DNA of 64,000 bases from Salegentibacter sp. (GCA_017795085.1 CP051246.1:372001-436000); one strand, 5' to 3'; shown: positions 17,727 to 27,058, counted from the stretch's first letter. A program made the numbers and translations. The notes: generated by a model from the sequence alone, not told the origin.

Positions 17727-18812
17727 TTAATAAATAGCAAAAGAGGCCAATAGGGAAAATATTGTAGCCACACCTGCTAAAATAAAAAATAAAACATTCA
17801 GGATCATAAATTTAACAAGGGTTTTAACATGCCCCTGATTATAAAACTTGTGTAATGCTTTATAGAGGTAAAAACAGAAGGCAAAAACCCCAAAGGTTAT
17901 AAACCAACTGGTTTGTAAAAGTTTATCAAGGAGAAGGGCCAAAGCAAAAATCACAAAAAAAGTAGTTTGCACATGGAAGGTGAAAATAAGGTGTTCCATA
18001 TAATTAAATGCCCGCCGAATATATAATAACCAAATAAAAAAAGCGAATACCGGTAGATAAAAGAAAATGATAAATGGAAGTTTGCCCATAAAATAATCCA
18101 GGAAAAATTCAGGATTTTCTTTTAGTATAGTCCAGTCAACAGCTTTTTTATACAGCCAATAGTTGTAAGTTTCTTGCGGATATTGCAGACTATCCATAGC
18201 AATTTCGGCATTTAAAATAAGATGCTCACGATAAAATTTTGAAAAGATTTCAAATCTTTTAGCTCCGGAGGTAAGCATAGACATAGTGTCCAATTCCTTT
18301 GGAGCTACATAAATATCTTTGTAGCTGGCCTGATTATGTTTTTGCTGCTGCGCAATTAGAGAATCTATCGCCGGAAGTGTCGGAGAAGTTGGACTTAGTT
18401 GCCCTAAACTGTCTTGCGGAATTTCATTTAGGTGTTGTTGAAAATCTGATTGGGATATATTTCCAATATTAATATTATCTAAGGAGTTGGTAAAACTCCA
18501 AATCAAAAAGAATATAATAGATGCACTAAGATAAAAGCGAAATGGATTGGCATAGCGCATCCGTTTTCCCTGAATATAATCTTTAGAAATTTTTCCAGGC
18601 TGAAAAAGCAATGCCCGAAGCGTTCTTCTAAATCTGGAATCATACGCAAAAATGCCTGCAAAAAACTCATTGAAGAAATCGTCAAAAGATAATTTTTTCG
18701 TGCTGTTAAGTTGCCCACAAGCGGCACAGTATTTTTCGCTTTTATCGAGTTCGTAAGCGCAATTTAAACAGCGTATCCCGCGATATTTATATTCATTTCC
18801 CCCCGATTTCAT
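17727..18812 (-). CDS. DUF3667 membrane protein with zinc ribbon
   Basis: The 361-residue protein starts with a zinc ribbon (C15xxC18 ... C29xxC32, CLNCAYELDKSEKYCAACGQ), followed by the DUF3667 signature FDDFFNEFFAGIFAYDSRFRRTLRALLFQPGKI, then a first membrane helix (FYLSASIIFFLIWSF), a periplasmic-like loop of about 120 residues and four or so C-terminal helices. Proteins of this family are common in Bacteroidetes and unnamed. It lies 17 bp downstream of the plug gene and 2 bp upstream of apaG, so it is probably co-transcribed with them. I cannot give a function. Confidence 0.85.
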   Translation of the reverse strand: MKSGGNEYKYRGIRCLNCAYELDKSEKYCAACGQLNSTKKLSFDDFFNEFFAGIFAYDSRFRRTLRALLFQPGKISKDYIQGKRMRYANPFRFYLSASIIFFLIWSFTNSLDNINIGNISQSDFQQHLNEIPQDSLGQLSPTSPTLPAIDSLIAQQQKHNQASYKDIYVAPKELDTMSMLTSGAKRFEIFSKFYREHLILNAEIAMDSLQYPQETYNYWLYKKAVDWTILKENPEFFLDYFMGKLPFIIFFYLPVFAFFIWLLYIRRAFNYMEHLIFTFHVQTTFFVIFALALLLDKLLQTSWFITFGVFAFCFYLYKALHKFYNQGHVKTLVKFMILNVLFFILAGVATIFSLLASFAIY

Positions 18813-18829
18813 TGATTTCTGGAAAAGAC

Positions 18830-20083
18830 TTAGTTGGTAATATTAGTTGAGTTAGCGCTGCCACGACCAATTATCCTGTCGTAACGTGCTCCGGGATTTC
18901 TGTAATATATCAATACGTGATAATCATTTTCGGTTTTGTCAAAATCACCACTGAAAAATCCTTCGTCAATACTGGCATCAGGTTTTTTTAAAACGTATTT
19001 GTAATTGTAAAAACCCTGTTTAAAAAGACGAGCTCCTTCATAACGGTCGGTCTTTTTGTTATAACTTAATTTGGTGCTTTTATCTAGCACGTAATTATTA
19101 AAATTCCCGTAGATATGAACTTCACCACCATCTAACTGACTATAATTTTGTAATGAAAAATGAACCCAGCTATATTCAGCTTCAAGGTCAGGGTTTTCTG
19201 CTTGCAAATTACGTACGGTAAATCCGCCGTTAATATCAGGTTGGTAGGTATAGGTTTGGGTTGAGCGGCTACGATCGGGAAATAAATAGTGATGATAAAG
19301 ATCTTTTAATTCTACATAATCAATATCAACCGTAGAAGCGCGTAGGTCTTTATTATCAAACTGAATATATTCATTACCTCCCCAAAATGCTGTTTCACTG
19401 TCATAGCGGTAAACCAGCTCATTGCCCATTGTATATTGAGGCTTTATATTTTTTATAGCGTTTTTAAGGTTTTGATTTTGAGTAATTAGCACTTTTACGG
19501 TTTTCTCGGGGTTTTTAAGTGTAAGATTTTCAGTAAGTACCTTGAAATTAACCACCTGCTTTTCATTTATAAATTGTAAGTCGCGGGAACGACGAATATT
19601 TACAGCTACATCTACAAACGATTCATAAACCATAAATTTCCGGGAAAAAACCAACTCATCTTTGGCATTAAAAATTTTTAACATGTAATTTCCAGAGACT
19701 TTCAAGCCTTTAGTGTCGTCATTGGGAATTTGAAGCTCATAATGCGAAAAATTCTGAAGCGTATTGTAGGAGTTTTTGTAATTAAATATTCGTATATCAT
19801 CAAAACCTTCTAAATATTCAGCTTTGGCCAATTGCGAAGGCGTCCAGTCATAATTGTAATGTTCTATAGTGTAATAGTAATCGGCTTCATCTCCAATAAT
19901 ATCATCAAAACTTATATGGAAACCCTGACCTAGTTTTAAAGCCGGATTTCCGTTTTGCTGGGCGATATCACCGTTAAAATTTATGGTTCTTATATAATTT
20001 GGGGGTAGGGTTTCATTTTCTACCTGGGCATTAGCCGTTATAAAACAAAATAAAAGCGCCGTAATGTTTATTATCTTTTTCAT
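18830..20083 (-). CDS. Type IX secretion system plug protein (DUF5103)
   Basis: Proteins of this family close the idle SprA translocon of the type IX system on its periplasmic side. The sequence shows a signal peptide (KKIINITALLFCFITANA), the N-terminal domain with ETLPPNYIRTINFNG and EDYYTIEHYNYDW-like aromatic pattern, and the C-terminal part with SWVHFSLQNYSQLDGGEVHIYGNFN, RLFKQGFYNYKYVLKK and NDYHVLIYYRNPGARYDRIIG. The length of 417 residues is normal. I start it at the ATG at 20083; a TTG one codon earlier is less likely. It heads the plug-DUF3667-apaG unit. Confidence 0.86.
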   Translation of the reverse strand: MKKIINITALLFCFITANAQVENETLPPNYIRTINFNGDIAQQNGNPALKLGQGFHISFDDIIGDEADYYYTIEHYNYDWTPSQLAKAEYLEGFDDIRIFNYKNSYNTLQNFSHYELQIPNDDTKGLKVSGNYMLKIFNAKDELVFSRKFMVYESFVDVAVNIRRSRDLQFINEKQVVNFKVLTENLTLKNPEKTVKVLITQNQNLKNAIKNIKPQYTMGNELVYRYDSETAFWGGNEYIQFDNKDLRASTVDIDYVELKDLYHHYLFPDRSRSTQTYTYQPDINGGFTVRNLQAENPDLEAEYSWVHFSLQNYSQLDGGEVHIYGNFNNYVLDKSTKLSYNKKTDRYEGARLFKQGFYNYKYVLKKPDASIDEGFFSGDFDKTENDYHVLIYYRNPGARYDRIIGRGSANSTNITN

Positions 20084-20347
20084 CAAACAAAAAATATAGC
20101 CGTTCTAAAATACTAAATACTCTTTATTACGAGACATAAAGCAATCTAAAATGATAGATAGTTAAGTAATAATATATCCTAATTACTTTATGATACGGCT
20201 TTTTATCTATATTGGTTTTATCAAGTTGTAAACTTTTATGGTTACGAATATACGCAAGCTTTAACAATTTGCATACCTGAAAAATAGTGCTTAAGTCTTC
20301 TGGTTTTTATCTAAATCCGTAAATTTCACATTCAAAACCATTATTGA

Positions 20348-21055
20348 ATGAAAAAAATATTATCTGTCTTTATAATCTTTGTCCTGTTTTATTCCTGTGG
20401 AAGTAGAAATAACATTCCTGAACGGGGCGAACCTGAAACAGAAAATCAATACAATTATAGTTTTCTGGCCCTGGGTGACTCTTATACTATTGGGGAGCGT
20501 GTAAAGCAAGATGAACGCTGGCCGGTACAATTGGTTGATAAGTTAAGAAAACAGGGCTTTAAAATGGCCCCACCTAAAATTATTGCTCAAACCGGATGGA
20601 CTACCGCTAATCTTTATAGTGCGATGGAAAGTGAACTAAATTACACGCGAAAATTCGATTTGGTTTCTATTTTAATTGGGGTGAATAATCAATATCAGGA
20701 AAAATCTAAGGATGAGTATGAAGAAGACTTGCGCGATATTTTTAAAATGGCACTTAATTATTCAAAAAGAAGGGAAACCGGGGTTTTTGCTTTGAGTATT
20801 CCAGATTATGGGGGTACTCCTTTTGCAGGGGAAAATGGGGAAGAAATATCCAGGGAAATCGATGAATTCAACGCAATATTTAAAAAAGTAGCTAAAGAAT
20901 TTAATGTTGATTTTTATAATATCACTCCAATCTCCCGGGAAGCCGCTCGTGATGAAGATCTTATTGCTGAAGATGGATTGCACCCCAGTGGACTTATGTA
21001 CCGTTATTGGGTAGAAGAAATTATGGAGGAAATCACCCAAAAATTGCCAGACTAA
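20348..21055 (+). CDS. SGNH/GDSL hydrolase, lipoprotein
   Basis: Serine esterase of the SGNH fold. The 235-residue protein begins with a lipoprotein signal (MKKILSVFIIFVLFYSC, lipid-bearing Cys at 17), then block I FLALGDSYTIGE with the nucleophile Ser, block III LIGVNNQYQ (Gly-x-Asn) and block V EDGLHPSG with the catalytic Asp and His. It likely sits in the periplasm on the inner or outer membrane and removes acyl or acetyl groups from lipids or sugars; the substrate is unknown. The 264-bp region upstream is shared with the divergent plug gene and shows no clear promoter match. Confidence 0.9.
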   Translation: MKKILSVFIIFVLFYSCGSRNNIPERGEPETENQYNYSFLALGDSYTIGERVKQDERWPVQLVDKLRKQGFKMAPPKIIAQTGWTTANLYSAMESELNYTRKFDLVSILIGVNNQYQEKSKDEYEEDLRDIFKMALNYSKRRETGVFALSIPDYGGTPFAGENGEEISREIDEFNAIFKKVAKEFNVDFYNITPISREAARDEDLIAEDGLHPSGLMYRYWVEEIMEEITQKLPD

Positions 21056-21088
21056 AAATGATCAAAAAGTCTTTCCTAACTTTAACCC

Positions 21089-22355
21089 ATGCGGGAAGAC
21101 TTTCTACATTATCTCTGAAAATATAAGAAATTCAACTTTGCCAATGCCAAAACTTCTGAAGGGGAAGAAGTTATACTTATAGACCCGGGGAGACATAATC
21201 ACCACGCAGGCCCCGATTTTTTTAATGCGGGTGTAAAAATAGGCGGGCAGCTTTGGGCCGGAAACGTTGAAATTCATTTAAAAGCTTCAGACTGGTATTT
21301 TTACCGTCATAAAACCGATGTTAATTATGATAACGTAATATTACATGTGGTTTGGGAAGATGATATTGAGGTTTACCGTAATGATAATTCGGTTATTCCG
21401 GGTTTGGCCCTTTGTAAGCTCACTGATATATCCCTTTTAAACAGTTATCGAAAACTCCTACAGACTCCCCAGAAGTGGATTAACTGTGAAAAAGATTTTG
21501 CGACAGTTTCCGTTTTAGACTAAGGCATTGGCAGGAACACTTGTATTTTGAGCGATTGGAGAAAAAATCAGTATTGGTTTTTTCCATGCTTGAGAAATAT
21601 AAAAATAACTGGGAGGCAGTTCTATTTAATTTACTTGCCAAAAATTTTGGTTTAAATTTAAATGGTGATGCTTTTTTAAGTATTGCTGAAAGTATTCCGT
21701 TTGGGGTTTTGCAAAAATGCGCTAAAAAGCCGGTAGAAATTGAAGCACTTTTATTGGGGCAGGCCGGTATATTGGAAAATATTCCAAAAGAAGCTTATCC
21801 CGAACAACTTCTGAAAGAATACAACTTCATAAAACATAAATTTAATTTAAAAACCGAGGCTTGTGTAAATCCGAAATTTTTTAGGCTTCGACCCGATAAT
21901 TTCCCCAATATCCGATTGTCGCAACTGGCAATGCTTTATCATAAAAACCAGCAATTATTTTCGTTTTTAGTTTGTGAAAACTCAATACAAAATTTTTATA
22001 AAATTTTGATGTGGCAACAAGTGCTTTTTGGAAATCGCATTATAGCTTTAAAAAATCACATAAGAAAAAAAGAAAACCCATCAGTAAAAATTTTAAGGAT
22101 TTATTATTAATTAATACCGTAGTATTATTGCAATATTGCTATGCTAAAAGCCAGGGCAAATCCGCAACGGTTTTGCAGGAATTGATAAGTAAATTGCCTT
22201 CTGAAACCAATACGTATATAAAAAAGTTTAATAGTTTAAAACCTGAAACCTGTACCAATGTCTTGCAATCTCAGGCAATGCTGCATTTGAAAAAGGAATA
22301 TTGCGAGAAAAACAAATGCTTGGAATGTGAAATTGGAGCCGGTTTAATAGGCTAA
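21089..22355 (+). pseudogene. DUF2851 family protein, broken by a stop and two frameshifts
   Basis: Joined across three lesions, the reading frame gives an almost complete DUF2851 protein of about 420 residues (MREDFLHYL...KYKKFNFANAK, GRHNHHAGPDFFNAGVKIG, GNVEIHLKASDW, FFRLRPDNFPNIRLSQLA, LLLINTVVLLQYCYAKSQG, MLHLKKEYCEKNKCLECEIG). The lesions are: TGA at 21116-21118 where relatives have Trp (TGG); loss of one base near 21511-21516 (frame should continue VSDFRLRHWQEH); loss of one base near 22007-22010 (KILNVATSAFW). The fragments after each lesion are otherwise clean. DUF2851 function is unknown. Either a decaying gene or sequence errors; see findings. Confidence 0.85.
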
Positions 22356-22388
22356 GCGGTATTTTATTATATTAGCCCTGTGCAACAA

Positions 22389-22610
22389 ATGGTTTATAAT
22401 ATTAGGTATTTTTTTGAACGCCACGGCTTCTATGTATCATCAAGGCTGGCCGATAAAATTGGGATGCGTGCTCGAAATGTGAGGCTTTTTTTTATTTATG
22501 CTTCATTTTTTACCTTAGGGGTAGGTTTTGTGGTGTACCTTACGCTTGCTTTCTGGTTAAAACTAAAAGATTTGGTTTATACTAAACGAAGTTCGGTTTT
22601 TGACCTTTAA
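22389..22610 (+). CDS. PspC-like small membrane protein
   Basis: The 73-residue protein (MVYNIRYFFERHGFYVSSRLADKIGMRARNVRLFFIYAS...) has one or two hydrophobic helices (LFFIYASFFTLGVGFVVYLTLAFWLKL) and a polar tail (VYTKRSSVFDL). It resembles the PspC domain (phage-shock protein C) in which RLADKIGMxxxxVRLFFI is the characteristic part. The role in Bacteroidetes is not established. A GTG three codons upstream (22380) is an alternative start. The gene follows the broken DUF2851 gene by about 30 bp and keeps a clean frame. Confidence 0.7.
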   Translation: MVYNIRYFFERHGFYVSSRLADKIGMRARNVRLFFIYASFFTLGVGFVVYLTLAFWLKLKDLVYTKRSSVFDL

Positions 22611-22747
22611 AAAAGGGGGGTGCTTCAAAAATAATTTTATTTAACAAATCCTTTACAATTTAACTCGTAAAAATTTGAAAAAGACTTATTTTTTACCATC
22701 TTGCTTCGCTGTAAAATAATAATGCTTAATAAATACTATTAAACTTT

Positions 22748-24826
22748 ATGAGAAAGTACATACTTTCAATGTTCTTTTTTCTTTCATTTTTTGGCATTCA
22801 GGCCCAGGAAATGGAAGTTGAAGCCAAACTTGGTAACCCTTCAAAACTTATTAATGACGCTTTTATTGAGCTGGATGTTTCCGGCGGAGTGCCTCCCTAC
22901 AAGTACAAATGGTCTAACCCGGATACTCCGTTAGACTCTCCAAGGGCCGAAGATCTAAGTGAAGGAATTTCCTATTCAGTAGTAGTTACAGATAGTGAGG
23001 GATCTTCTGTTTCCCGGGAATTTGAAGTAAAGGCCGAAGCCATTACCGAACATTTTAACGGAACATTTGTGCCTGTGGTAGAAGCGATGACCACGGTGTT
23101 ATTTTGGGATCCTTTTAGTGCTATCGGAATTTATGACCCAACCGTATATGCCGATGTTAAAAATGTTCCTACCCCCGAGTGGAGCGCCGATGTTGAAGAT
23201 AAATTTATTCTCAAAGAATGGATAGCTGAAAAAGATAGTCACGTTGAAGAAGGCGATTTAATTGCGATTGTTAATTCTGACAATCAGGGAGAACTTGAAG
23301 TTTTTGCCAATGCTACCGGAAAACTGAATTATCTTGTTAAAGAAGGTAAAACCATCTTTGATTATCAAAGAACCGAAGATCGTATTGAGACCAACGCCCA
23401 TATGTTGGCCCAGATTGAATATGATAACCCGGTTTTATTGACTCAACCAAATGGCGATCCGCAAACCCATAATATTCCTTTTATCGTGATTTGGCTCATT
23501 TTTGGTGCGGCTTTCTTTACTATTAGAATGGGCTTTATTAACGTTAGGGGCTTTAAACATTCTTTAGATCTTGCTAAAGGTAAATACGATGATCCTAACG
23601 CACCGGGAAGTATTACACATTTCCAAGCTTTGGCCACGGCGGTTTCAGCTACGGTTGGCCTTGGTAATATTGCAGGGGTAGCGGTGGCAGTTTCCCTAGG
23701 GGGCGCCGGAGCTACTTTCTGGATGATTATTGCCGGTTTAATAGGGATGTCTTCCAAATTTGTAGAATGTACCCTTGGTGTAAAATATCGTTTTATTAAT
23801 TCTGAAGGCCGGATTTTTGGTGGCCCGATGAATTATCTGCGTTATGGACTTGAAAAAAGAAACCTACGCGGATTAGGTAAATTTCTGGCGGCATTTTTCG
23901 CAATACTCGGAATTGGTGCTTCCTTTGGTGGGGGTAATATGTTCCAAGCTAACCAATCTTTTGAGATTCTTTCAGGACAATTTGCGTTTTTAACCGGTAA
24001 TGGATTTTGGTTTGGAGTTGTGGTTGCTATTCTTGTAGGAGTTGTAATTATTGGAGGGATCCAAAGTATCGCGAAAGTAACCGGTAAAGTGGTGCCGTTT
24101 ATGGCTATAGTGTATGTTTTGGGAGCACTGGCCGTAATTGTTGTAAATATTGAAAATATCGGGCCGGCTTTTTCGGCTATCTATAACGGAGCATTTAATG
24201 CTACTGCTTTAAAAGGAGGCTTTATTGGCGTGCTGGTTGTAGGTTTTCAACGTGCTGCTTTCTCAAATGAAGCGGGAGTAGGGTCGGCAGCTATTGCTCA
24301 CTCGGCGGCAAAAACAAATCATCCGCCTTCTGAAGGTTTTGTTGCTTTACTGGAACCATTTATTGATACGGTAGTAGTTTGTACTTTAACTGCACTGGTA
24401 CTTATTTTTACCGGGATGCACGAAGTTGAAGGTGTTGGAGGTGTTCAATTGACTTCTGAAGCATTTGCGAGTGTAATTTCTTGGTTTCCTTATGTGTTGG
24501 CAGCTGCAGTTTTCCTATTCGCATTCTCAACGATGATCTCCTGGTCTTACTACGGAATGCGTTCCTGGACTTATCTTTTCGGAAAAAGCAAAAGATCTGA
24601 ATTGATGTATAAAATCCTATTCCTTGTATTTGTTGTGGTGGGAGCTTCAATAAGTCTCGGAGCTGTATTGGATTTCTCAGATATGATGATTCTGGCGATG
24701 TCTTTTCCTAATATTATAGGTTTATATATAATGTCTGGAGAGGTGCGGGAAGATCTTCGGGAATATTTCCGTAAATTAAAGGCTGGAGAATTATTCAAGA
24801 AACAGCGTGAAGCTAAATCGAGTTAA
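22748..24826 (+). CDS. Alanine/sodium symporter (AGCS) with SprB-like and lipoyl-like N-terminal domains
   Basis: The C-terminal 450 residues are an AGCS sodium:amino acid symporter (FTIRMGFINVRGFKHSLDLAKGKYDD, TALATAVSATVGLGNIAGVAVAVSLGGAGATFWMI, GMSSKFVECTLGVKYR, RAAFSNEAGVGSAAIAHSAAKT) with about eleven helices. Before them lies an unusual 240-residue part: a signal peptide (1-20), a domain at about 25-97 that reads like a SprB repeat (DVSGGVPPYKYKWSN ... YSVVVTDSEG), and at about 150-225 a segment like a biotinyl/lipoyl domain (VEEGDLIAIVNSDNQGELEVFANATGKL). The usual carrier lysine is not seen (DNQ in its place). The core lengths match single AGCS proteins such as that at 48760-50130. 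Substrate alanine or glycine is by family only. A terminator follows. Confidence 0.88.
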   Translation: MRKYILSMFFFLSFFGIQAQEMEVEAKLGNPSKLINDAFIELDVSGGVPPYKYKWSNPDTPLDSPRAEDLSEGISYSVVVTDSEGSSVSREFEVKAEAITEHFNGTFVPVVEAMTTVLFWDPFSAIGIYDPTVYADVKNVPTPEWSADVEDKFILKEWIAEKDSHVEEGDLIAIVNSDNQGELEVFANATGKLNYLVKEGKTIFDYQRTEDRIETNAHMLAQIEYDNPVLLTQPNGDPQTHNIPFIVIWLIFGAAFFTIRMGFINVRGFKHSLDLAKGKYDDPNAPGSITHFQALATAVSATVGLGNIAGVAVAVSLGGAGATFWMIIAGLIGMSSKFVECTLGVKYRFINSEGRIFGGPMNYLRYGLEKRNLRGLGKFLAAFFAILGIGASFGGGNMFQANQSFEILSGQFAFLTGNGFWFGVVVAILVGVVIIGGIQSIAKVTGKVVPFMAIVYVLGALAVIVVNIENIGPAFSAIYNGAFNATALKGGFIGVLVVGFQRAAFSNEAGVGSAAIAHSAAKTNHPPSEGFVALLEPFIDTVVVCTLTALVLIFTGMHEVEGVGGVQLTSEAFASVISWFPYVLAAAVFLFAFSTMISWSYYGMRSWTYLFGKSKRSELMYKILFLVFVVVGASISLGAVLDFSDMMILAMSFPNIIGLYIMSGEVREDLREYFRKLKAGELFKKQREAKSS

Positions 24827-24838
24827 ATGTAAATAAAG

Positions 24839-25701
24839 ATGAAAGGTTTTAAATCCCATTTTGTTTTTTCGAAAAATCAACAAAATGGGATTTTTCTTTT
24901 GATGGCAATTATACTTATTCTTCAACTTGTTTATTTCTTTAGCGACAAATCTTCACACGTAAAGCTTTCAGCTGAAGAAAGTGAAATACAGGAATTTCAA
25001 CAGCAAATAGATTCTTTAAAATCAGCCCGGACAGAAGCAACTAAAGATACCATTTATCCTTTCAATCCAAATTACATTACGGATTATCACGGGTATATGC
25101 TGGGAATGGAAGTAGAAGAAATTGACCGTTTACATAGATTTAGAGAAGAAGGAAATTGGGTGAATTCTGCTGAAGACTTTCAACGGGTGACTGGGGTTTC
25201 CGATTCGCTTTTAGCAGCAATTAAAATTTATTTCCGTTTTCCAGAGTGGGTAATCCAACAGCAGAAAAAGGAAGCCGTGGCGAAACGAACACCTTCGGTT
25301 GAGTTACAAAACCTGAATACTGCAAGCGCTGAGCAACTTCAGCAAATTAGTGGAGTAGGGAAGTGCTTTCGAGGCGTATTGTAAACTACCGAATAAAAAT
25401 AGGAGGTTTTTTAGATGAAATTCAATTAAAAGATGTGTATGGATTAGATTATGAAATCCGGGATAAAATAACTTTAAAATTCAGGCTTGTTAAAAAACCT
25501 GAATTTGAGCGGATAGATATAAATTCTGCAGGTGTTTTAGAGTTAAGCGAGCTGCCCTATTTCAATTATGAGCTTGCCAGGGAGATTATAGATTACCGAA
25601 CTTTGCACGAACGAATTAATAATTTTAAGGAATTGGCAAAAATTGAAGATTTTGAAGCTGATAGAATTGATATAATTCAATTATATTTGAAAATTAATTA
25701 G
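24839..25701 (+). pseudogene. Helix-hairpin-helix (ComEA-like) protein, frameshifted
   Basis: Two overlapping frames together give one protein of about 287 residues: a membrane anchor (GIFLLMAIILILQLVYFF, about residues 17-34) and three helix-hairpin-helix segments that bind DNA without sequence choice (LNTASAEQLQQISGVGK..., IDINSAGVLELSELPYFNYELAREIIDYR and a divergent first copy near DYHGYMLGMEVEEIDRL). One base is missing near 25363-25366: the first frame reads ...SGVGK-CFRGVL-stop, whereas relatives continue SGVGKVLSRRIVNYR, which the next frame supplies. ComEA proteins bind DNA during uptake; in this family the role is only inferred. See findings on the shared lesions with DUF2851. Confidence 0.82.
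24851..24900 (+). terminator. Intrinsic terminator inside the first codons of the helix-hairpin-helix gene
   Basis: A perfect fifteen-pair stem (24851-24865 with 24879-24893, AAATCCCATTTTGTT and its complement), extended by a TTTT/AAAA step in the loop, is followed by TTTTTCTTTT. It has the form of a strong terminator for the symporter gene but lies within codons 5 to 20 of the next gene, which starts at 24839. Confidence 0.75.
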
Positions 25702-25703
25702 TT

Positions 25704-25734
25704 TTTGCAAAAAAATGACATATAGGTATTTTTG
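25704..25734 (+). promoter_or_regulatory. Promoter of the acyl-CoA dehydrogenase gene
   Basis: TTTG (25704-25707), a 19-nt spacer and TATTTTTG (25727-25734) fit the Bacteroidetes consensus. The leader to the ATG at 25820 is about 80 nt. Confidence 0.75.
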
Positions 25735-25819
25735 AAATGATTTAGTTACCCAATTTCGAAAATGAATTTATTTTAGCAGTTTTAAAAATTAGTATTGCAA
25801 AGCCGTAGTATCAATAAAT

Positions 25820-26989
25820 ATGAGCAACATATATTTTACAGAGGAGCACGAACTTTTTAGAAAGAGTTTTAAAGGTTTTCTTCAAAAAGAAGTCGTTCCG
25901 CATATTGAAAAGTGGGAAAAAACAGGAGAGATAGATCGTTTTATCTGGGAGAAGTTTGGTGAAATGGGCTATTTTGGACTAAATCAGCCTGAAGAATTTG
26001 GCGGGATGAACCTTGATCTTTATTATACTGTAATTTTCCTGGAAGAATTACAGAAAATAAATTCCGGTGGATTTGCCGCAGCGATGTGGGCCCATGCCTA
26101 CCTGGCGATGACACACCTGAAATTTGAAGGTGACCGGACCGTAAAAGAGAAATACTTAGCGCCGAGTATTGAAGGAAAAAAAATAGGTTGCCTATGTGTA
26201 ACGGAACCTTTTGGGGGGTCAGATGTTGCGGGTATGCGTAGCACGGCAGTTAAAAAAGGAGATCATTATATTTTAAATGGTTCCAAAACCTTTATTACCA
26301 ACGGCGTTTATTCTGATTATCTCGTAGTTGCTGCCAAAACCAATCCTGAAAAAGGAAATAAGGGAATGAGTATTTTCGTGGTAGATCGGGACACTCCCGG
26401 AATTTCGGCTTCTAAACTCGATAAGTTAGGCTGGCGAGCTTCAGATACTGCTGAGTTGGCTTTTGACGATGTGAAAATTCCTGCTGAAAATTTAATGGGA
26501 GAAGAGAATAAGGGGTTCTCTTATATTATGCAACATTTTGCTATGGAACGATTAATTATGGGGATTAATGCCCACGCCAGGGCTCAATACGCCCTTGATT
26601 ATTCCATAGAATATATGGGAGAGCGAACAGCTTTTGGAAAAAGTATCGATCAGTTTCAGGCTTTGCGGCATAAAGTTGCTGATATGGCTGCTGAAGTTGA
26701 AATGTGCCGGGAGTTTAATTATTCGGTAACCCGTAGAATGGATGCCGGGGAATATGTGGTAAAAGAAGCCAGTATGTCGAAATTGCTTTCTACCAAAATG
26801 GCCGATGAGGTAATTTATAATTGCCTTCAGTTTTTAGGAGGCTACGGTTATATGGAAGATTATCCGCTGGCAAGAATGTATCGCGATAGCAGATTAGGCC
26901 CGATTGGCGGGGGAACTTCCGAGATACTTAGGGAGATTATTGCTAAAATGGTGATTGATAAAAAGGAATATAAAGCGCCTGCTAAATAG
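25820..26989 (+). CDS. Acyl-CoA dehydrogenase
   Basis: FAD enzyme that oxidises an acyl-CoA at the alpha-beta bond, as in beta-oxidation or branched-chain amino acid breakdown. The 389 residues show the family signatures CLCVTEPFGGSDVAGMRS and QFLGGYGYMEDYPLARMYRDSRLGPIGGGTSEI; LGWRASDTAELAFDDV and AMERLIMGINAHARAQYALDYSIEYMGERTAFG lie between. The glycine in YxxGGGTSEI and the E in the fold fit the medium/short-chain group; a glutaryl-CoA or isovaleryl-CoA substrate cannot be excluded. No partner electron-transfer flavoprotein gene is close. Own promoter upstream. Confidence 0.9.
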   Translation: MSNIYFTEEHELFRKSFKGFLQKEVVPHIEKWEKTGEIDRFIWEKFGEMGYFGLNQPEEFGGMNLDLYYTVIFLEELQKINSGGFAAAMWAHAYLAMTHLKFEGDRTVKEKYLAPSIEGKKIGCLCVTEPFGGSDVAGMRSTAVKKGDHYILNGSKTFITNGVYSDYLVVAAKTNPEKGNKGMSIFVVDRDTPGISASKLDKLGWRASDTAELAFDDVKIPAENLMGEENKGFSYIMQHFAMERLIMGINAHARAQYALDYSIEYMGERTAFGKSIDQFQALRHKVADMAAEVEMCREFNYSVTRRMDAGEYVVKEASMSKLLSTKMADEVIYNCLQFLGGYGYMEDYPLARMYRDSRLGPIGGGTSEILREIIAKMVIDKKEYKAPAK

Positions 26990-27058
26990 TAAGGAGGTCA
27001 TTTTTAAAACATTTTTTAAAATAATTGGTTATAAAATTGTGGGTCTGTAGATTTGAGT

